Assembly: GCA_030762935.1 (NCBI GenBank)
Contig: CM060883.1
Coordinates: 94,175,501-94,239,500, forward strand
DNA: 64,000 bases
Direction: 5' to 3'
Source of the DNA: Hymenopus coronatus
Lineage: Eukaryota; Arthropoda; Insecta; Mantodea; Hymenopodidae
Below the pieces are notes generated by a model. That model was not told the origin of the DNA. It saw only the letters and a list, made by a program, of their open reading frames with translations, and ran no database searches. Position 1 is the stretch's first letter, and the number at the start of each line of letters is the position of its first letter. Of the stretch, positions 58,031 through 64,000 are shown one piece after another. Both the position numbers and the translations under genes were made by a program.

Positions 58031-60040
58031 GGTCATGAAACTGACACTGTAGATAAGATTAAATGTGAGTGGTCATGAAACTGCCACTGTACATAGGAAT
58101 TATATCTAAGTGGTCATGGAAGACTGACCCTGGAGATAAGAATTATATCTAAGTGGTCATGGAAGACTGACACTGTGGATGACAATTATATCCACGTGGT
58201 CATGGCAGACTGACACTGTGGATAAGATTAATATCGAAGTGGTCATGAAACTGAAAATGTACATAAGAATTATATCTAAGTGGTCATGAAACTGTCACTG
58301 TACATAAGAATTGTATCTAAGTGGTAATAAAACTTACACTGTACATAGGAATTATATCTAAGTGGTCAGGGAAGAATGACCCTGGAGATAAGAATTATAT
58401 CTAAGTGGTCTTGGAAGACTGACACTGTGGATGACAATTTTATCCACGTGGTCATGGCAGACTGACACTGTGGATAAGATTTATATCTAAGTGGTCATGA
58501 AACTGACAATGTACATAAGAATTATATCTAAGTGGTCATGAAACTGTCACTGTACATAAGAATTGTATCCAAGTGGTCATGAAACTTACACTGTACATAA
58601 GAATTATATCTAAGTTGTCATGAAACTGACACTATACATAAGAATTATATCTAAGTTGTCATGAATGTGACACTGTACATAAGAATTATATCTAAGTGGT
58701 CATGAAACTGTCACTGTACATAACAATTATATCTAAGTGGTCATAAACCTGACACTGTACATAAGAATTATATTTAAGTGGTCATGAAACTGACACTGTA
58801 CATAAGAATTATATCTAAGTGGTTATGAACCTGACACTGTACATAAGAATTATAAATAAGTGTTCATGAAACTGACATTGTACATAAGATTTATATCTAA
58901 GTGGTCATGGAAGACAACCACTGTACATAAGAATAATATGTAAGTGGTCATGAAACTGACACTGTGGATAAGAATTATATCTAAGTGGTCATGGAAGACT
59001 GACACTGTGCATAAGAATAATATGTAGGTGGTCATGAAACTGACACTGTGGATAAGAATTATATGTAAGTGGTCATGAAACTGCCACTGTGCCTAAGAAT
59101 TATATCTAAGTGGTCATGAAACTGCCATTGTGCATAAGAATTATATCTAAGAGGTTATGAAATTAACACTGTGCATAAGAGTTATATCTAAACGGTCATG
59201 GAAGACTGCCACTGTACATAAGAATTATATGTAAGTGGTCATGAAACTGACACTGTAGATAAGAGTTATATGTAAGTGGTCATGAAACTGCCACTGTGCA
59301 TAAGAATTATATCTAAGTGGTCATGGAAGACTGACCCAGTAGATAAGAATTGTATCTAAGTGGTCATGGAAGACTGACACTGTGGATGACAATTATATCC
59401 ACGTGGTCATGGCAGACTGATACTGTGGATAAGATTTATATCTAAGTGGTCATGGAACTGCCACTGTGGATAAGAATTATATCTAAGTGGTCATGAAACT
59501 GCACTGTGGATAAGAATTATATCTAAGTGGTCATGAAACTGACACTGTGCATAAGAATTATATGTAAGTGGTCATGGACCTGACACTGTGGATAAGTTTT
59601 ATATGTAAGTGGTCATGGAATTGACACTGTGCATTAGTATTATATCTAAGTGGTCATGGAGAACTGACACTGTGCATAAGAATTATATGGTAGTGGTAAT
59701 GGAAGTATGACACTGTGGAAAAAAATTATATCTAAGTTTTAATAGAAGACTCACACTGTAATAAGAATTATCTCTAAGTGGTCATGCAACTGCCACTGTG
59801 GATAAGAATTATATCTAAGTGGTCATGCAACTGCCACTGTGGATAAGAATTATATCAAAGTGGTCATGCAACTGCCACTGTGGATAATTATTATATCTAA
59901 GTGGTCATGGGACTGCCACTGTGCATAAGAATTATATCTAAGTGGTCATGCAACTCCCACTGTGGATAAGAATTATATCTAAGTGGTCAGGAAACTGCCA
60001 CTGTACATAAGATTTATATCCAAATGATCATGAAACTGAC
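58031..60040 (+). repeat. Near-copy of 34.87-36.88 kb
   Basis: This block is co-linear with 34,870-36,880 at a spacing of about 23,151 bp, including the ~180-bp supercycle landmark at 58,850-59,035 and the GGATGACAATTTTATCC monomer near 58,430. Differences are substitutions and one more or fewer GCAACTGCCAC monomer near 59,780-59,960. At about 60,040 the order jumps back to sequence matching 58,530. Confidence 0.85.
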
Positions 60041-61600
60041 ACTGTACATAAGAATTATATCTAAGTGGTCATGAAACTGTCACTGTACATAAGAATTGTA
60101 TCCAAGTGGTCATGAAACTTACACTGTACATAAGAATTATATCTAAGTGGTCATGAAACTGACACTATACATAAGAATTATATCTAAGTTGTCATGAATG
60201 TGACACTGTACATAAGAATTATATCTAAGTGGTCATGAAACTGTCACTGTACATAACAATTATATCTAAGTGGTCATAAACCTGACACTGTGCATAAGAA
60301 TTATGTCTAAGTGGTCATGGAAGTATGACACTGTGGATAAGAATTATATCTAAGTGGTCATAGAAGACTGACACTGTACATAAGACTTATATCTAACTGG
60401 TAATGAAACTGACACTGTGCATAAGAATTACATCTAAGTGGTTATGAAACAGCCACTGTGCATAAGAATTATATGTAATTGGACATTAAACTGACACTGT
60501 GCATAAGAATTATATCTAAGTGGTCATGGAATTACCACTGTGGATAAGAATTATATCTAAGTGGTCATGGAATTACCACTGTGGATAAGAATTATATCTA
60601 AGTGGTCATGGAATTACCACTGTGGATAAGAATTATATCTAAGTGGTCATGGAACTGCACCTTTGCATAAGAATTATATCTAAGGTGTAATGGAACTGCC
60701 AGTGTGCATAACGATTATATCTAAGTGGTCGTAATACTGCCAAAGTGGATAAACATTATATCTAAGTGGTTTTGGAAAACTGACACTGTGCATAAGAATT
60801 ATGTCTAAGTGGTCATGGAAGTATGACACTGTGGATAAGAATTATATCTAAGTGGTCATAGAAGACTGACACTGTACATAAGACTTATATCTAACTGGTA
60901 ATGAAACTGACACTGTGCATAAGAATTACATCTAAGTGGTTATGAAACTGCCACTGTGCATAAGAATTATAAGTAATTGGACATGAAACTGACACTGTGC
61001 ATAAGAATTATATCTAAATGGTCATGAAACTGCCACTATGCATATGATATATATCTACGTGTTCATGAAACTGACACTGTACATAAGAATTATATCTAAG
61101 TGGTCATGAAACTGACACTGTACATAAGAATTGTATGTATGTGGTCATAGAACTGACACTGTGGTTAAGAATTATATCTAAAGGTCATGAAGGACTGACA
61201 CTTTGCATAAGAATTATATCCAAGTGGTCATGGAATACTGACACTGTGCATAAGAATTATATGTAAGTGGTCATGGAACTGGCACTGTGGATAACAATTA
61301 TATGTAAGTGGTCATGGAACTGACACTGTGACAAAGAATTATATCTAAGTGGTCATGGAGGACTGACACTGTGCATAAGAATTATATGTAAGTGGTCATG
61401 AAACCGACACTGTACATGAGAATTATATGTAACTGGTCATGAAACTGACACTGTGCATAAGAATTATATGTAAGTGGTCATGGAACTGACACTGTGGATA
61501 AGAATTATATGTAAGTGGTCATGGAACTGACACTGTAGATAAGAAATATATGTAAGTGGTCATGGAACTGACACTGTGACAAAGAATTATATCTAAGTGG
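60041..61600 (+). repeat. Patchwork block with clustered junctions
   Basis: 60,065-60,290 repeats 58,530-58,760. 60,290-60,520 repeats ahead of time the sequence found at 60,785-61,020 (spacing 498 bp at the TTATGTCTAAG landmark). 60,523-60,645 is a triplet of identical monomers. From about 60,605 the order is that of 43,561-44,220. At least three junctions thus fall within about 0.6 kb. From 61,260 it follows 44,221 with one additional monomer. Confidence 0.8.
60523..60645 (+). repeat. Three identical 41-bp monomers
   Basis: The GTCATGGAATTACCACTG monomer occurs three times in succession (starts 60,523, 60,564, 60,605). Its counterparts at about 19,991 and 43,565 are single, so this is a local gain of two monomers. 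Confidence 0.93.
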
Positions 61601-63740
61601 TCATGATGGACTGACACTGTGCATAAGAATTATATCTAAGTGGTCATGGAACTGACACTGTAGATAAGAATTATATCTAAGTGGTCATGAAACTGACACT
61701 GTACATAAGAATTATATCTAAGTGGTCATGGAACTGACACTGTGGATAAGAATTATATGTAAGTGGTCATGGAACTGACACTGTAGATAAGAATTATATG
61801 TAAGTGGTCTTGGAACTGACACTGTGACAAAGAATTATATCTAAGTGGTCATGATGGACTGACACTGTGCATAAGAATTATATCTAAGTGGTCATGGAAG
61901 TATGACACTGTGGAAAAGAATTATATCTAAGTGGTCATAGAAGACTTACATTGTACATAAGAATTATCTCTAAGTGGTCATGAAACTGCCACTGTGGATA
62001 AGAATTATATCTAAGTGGTCATGCAACTGCCACTGTGGATAATTATTATATCTAAGAGGTCATGGGACTGCCACTGTGCATAAGAATTATATCTAAGTGG
62101 TCATGAAACTGCCACCGTGGATAAGAATTATATCTAAGTGGTCAGGAAACTGCCATTGTACATAAGATTTATATCCAAGTTTTTATGAAACTGACACTGT
62201 ATATAGTAATTATATCTAAGTGGTCGTGAAACTGACACTGTGTATAAGAATTATATATAAGTGGTCATGAAACTAACACTGTGCATAAGAATTATATCTA
62301 AGTGGTCATGAAACTGCCACTGTGCATAACAATTATATGTAAGTGGCCATGAAGCTGACACTGTGCAAAAGATTTATATCTAAGTGATCATGAAACTGCC
62401 ACTATTCATAAGAATTATATCTAAGCGGTCATAAAACTGACACTGTGGATAAGAATTATATCTAGGTGGTCATGGAACTGCCACTGTGGATAAGAATTAT
62501 ATCCAAGGAATCATGAAACTGACTATGTGGATAGGAATTTTATCTAACTGGTCATGAAACTGACACTGTACATAAGAATTTTATCTAAGTGGTCATGAAA
62601 CTGACACTGTACATAAGAATTATATCTAAGTGGTCTTGAAACTTACACTGTATATAAGAATTATATCTAAGTGGTCATGAAACTGACACTGTGGATAAGA
62701 ATTATATCTAAGTGGTCATGAAACTGCCACTGTACATAAGAAATATATCTAGGTGGTCATGAAAGTGACTATGTGCATAAGAACTATATCTAAGTGGTCA
62801 TGGAAGGGTGCCACGTTACACAAGAATTATATCCAATTTGTCATGGAGGACTGACACTGTGGATAAGAATTATATCTAAGTGGTCATGAAACTGACACTG
62901 TGCATAAGAATTATATCTAAGTGGTCATGGTAGACTGTCACTGTACATAAAAATTATATGTAAGTGGTCATGAAACTGACACTGTGGATAAGAATTATAT
63001 CTAATTCGTCATGGAAAACTGACACTGTGCATAAGAATTATATGTAAAAGTTCATGAAACTGACACTGTGGATAAGAATTATAAACAAGTGGTCATGAAA
63101 CTGCCTCTGTGCATAACAATTATATGTAAGTGGTCATGATACTGACACTGTGGTAAAGAATTATATCTAAGTGGTCTAGAAACTGACACTGTGGATAAGA
63201 ATTATATGTGTGTGGTCAAAAAACTTACATTGTGTATAAGCATTATATGTAAGTGCTAATGATACTGACACTGTGGATAAGCATAGTATCTAAGTGGTCA
63301 TGGAACTAACACTGTACATAAGAATTATACGTAAGTAGTCATGGAAATGGCACTGTACATAAGAATAATATGTAAGTGGTCATGAAACTGATACTGTGCA
63401 TAAGAATTATATCTAAGTGGTCAAGAAACAGACACTGTGCATAAGAATTATATATAAGTGGTAATGAAACTGCCACTGTGCATAAGAATTATATGTAAAT
63501 GGCCATGAAACTGACACTGTACGTAAGAATTATGTCTAAGTGGTCATGAAGCTGCCACTGTTCATAAGAGTTATACCTATGTGGTCATGAAATTGCCACT
63601 GCGGAAAAGAATTGTATCTAAGTGGTCATGGAACTGCCACTGTGGATAAGAATTATATCCAAATAGTCATGAAACTGACACTGTGGATAGGAATTTTATC
63701 TAAGTGGTCATGAAACTGTAACTGTGGATAAGAATTATAT
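61601..63740 (+). repeat. Fourth, partial copy of the 4.55-kb HOR
   Basis: Order follows the first part of the 4.55-kb unit from ATGATGGACTG onward. It first contains a local duplication: ATGATGGACTG recurs at a spacing of 248 bp (61,602 and 61,850), about six monomers. Near 63,515 about three monomers are missing compared with 46,190-46,260. It breaks off at about 63,740, well short of a full unit. Confidence 0.8.
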
Positions 63741-64000
63741 CTAAGTGGTCATGAAACTGACACTGTACATAAGAATTATATGTAAGTGGTCATGAAACTG
63801 ACACTGTACATAAGAATTATATCTAAGTGGTCATGAAACTGATACTGTACATAAGAATTATATGTATGTGGTCATAGAACTGACACTGTGGTTAAGAATT
63901 ATATCTAAAGGTCATGTAGGACTGACACTATGCATAAGATTTATATCCAAGTGGTCATGGAATACTGACACTGTGCATAAGAATTATATGTAAGTGGTCA
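63741..64000 (+). repeat. Array continuation to the window end
   Basis: After the partial unit the order switches to 20.47-20.66 or 61.07-61.26 kb type monomers (GTATGTGGTCATAGAAC, GTGGTTAAG, AAAGGTCATGTAGGAC). The array is cut by the window edge in the middle of a monomer. Confidence 0.8.

Larger units (their letters stand above)
1..64000 (+). repeat. 41-bp tandem satellite array filling the window
   Basis: The sequence is an uninterrupted head-to-tail array of ~41-bp monomers, each with ATAAGAATTATAT, TAAGTGGTCATG and CTGACACTGTG in that order. About 14 of 41 bases of the common monomer are G or C. Length variants are 43 bp (GGAAGACTGAC, GAAGGACTACC: two extra bases), 39 bp (GAAACTGCACTGTG: two missing) and shorter units lacking part of TAAGTGG (for example near 19,565 and 44,145). 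No monomer in inverted orientation and no unrelated insertion was seen. Known families of such arrays form heterochromatin and centromeric or subtelomeric DNA in eukaryotes; a role here is inferred only. I see no 17-bp CENP-B box. The family is not recognised, so host and chromosomal location stay open. Confidence 0.98.

Noticed and set aside
1..64000. CRISPR array
   Set aside because: There is no alternation of constant repeats with unrelated spacers; the whole 41-bp unit is repeated and varies gradually, with no cas genes in the window.
1..64000. Plasmid iteron or bacterial replication origin, because of DnaA-like boxes
   Set aside because: 64 kb of repeats without any replication gene, plus the multi-level HOR structure, fits a eukaryotic satellite and not a bacterial origin, which usually has few boxes.
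1..64000. GATA-factor binding array (GGATAAG in many monomers)
   Set aside because: The core GATAAG is present, but the preceding base is usually G rather than A or T, and such a short word is expected by chance in a repeated unit. There is no support for function.
1..64000. CENP-B box or telomere repeats
   Set aside because: No match to the 17-bp CENP-B box pattern and no run of TTAGGG, TTTAGGG or TTAGG was seen, so the array cannot be assigned to a centromere or telomere from sequence alone.

Overview
The whole 64 kb window lies inside one head-to-tail satellite DNA array. The basic unit is about 41 bp and about one third G+C. It is recognised by three short words in fixed order: ATAAGAATTATAT, then TAAGTGGTCATG, then CTGACACTGTG (or CTGCCACTGTG). 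I read roughly 1,500 monomers. All point the same way on the + strand. The array is already running at base 1 and still running at base 64,000. I see no convincing protein gene, tRNA, rRNA, transposon, CRISPR array or unique sequence. The few open frames of 61-68 codons on the minus strand are translations of the satellite itself. Such an array is typical of eukaryotic constitutive heterochromatin (centromeric, pericentromeric, subtelomeric, or sex- or B-chromosome satellite). I do not recognise the family and cannot name the species.

The interest is in the larger-scale order. Monomers carry diagnostic variants: C or G in TATCTAAG/TATGTAAG; GTGGATAAG, GTGCATAAG or GTACATAAG linkers; GA insertions making 43-bp units; 2-bp deletions making 39-bp units; and (TA)n growth. 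Their order recurs at long distances, so higher-order repeats (HORs) can be mapped by eye. 1-11.8 kb: a ~5.97 kb HOR (segment A plus a shortened segment B) present twice. 11.8-17.9 kb: a diverged relative with a ~3.3 kb repeat and small 82-84 bp dimer expansions. 17.9-23.65 kb: a mixed zone whose pieces recur near 37, 43, 58 and 60 kb. 23.65-33.67 kb: a direct tandem duplication with a spacing of 5,000 bp. 33.7-44.4 kb: a mosaic of blocks shared with 18-20, 26-28 and 58-60 kb. 44.4-58.03 kb: three tandem copies of a ~4,545 bp HOR, the middle one a hybrid of its neighbours. 58.03-60.0 kb: a near-copy of 34.9-36.9 kb. 60.0-64.0 kb: a patchwork including a fourth, partial copy of the 4.5 kb unit.

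The likely biology is turnover of a satellite by unequal crossing-over and gene conversion at three scales: single 41-bp units (six identical copies at 6,441-6,686), dimers (82-84 bp), and HORs of 4.5-6 kb. The HORs are themselves arranged in a >20 kb supercycle marked at about 15.05, 35.70 and 58.85 kb. Boundaries given for HOR blocks are by-eye estimates, usually good to one monomer; the marker bases in the triplicated region were checked individually.
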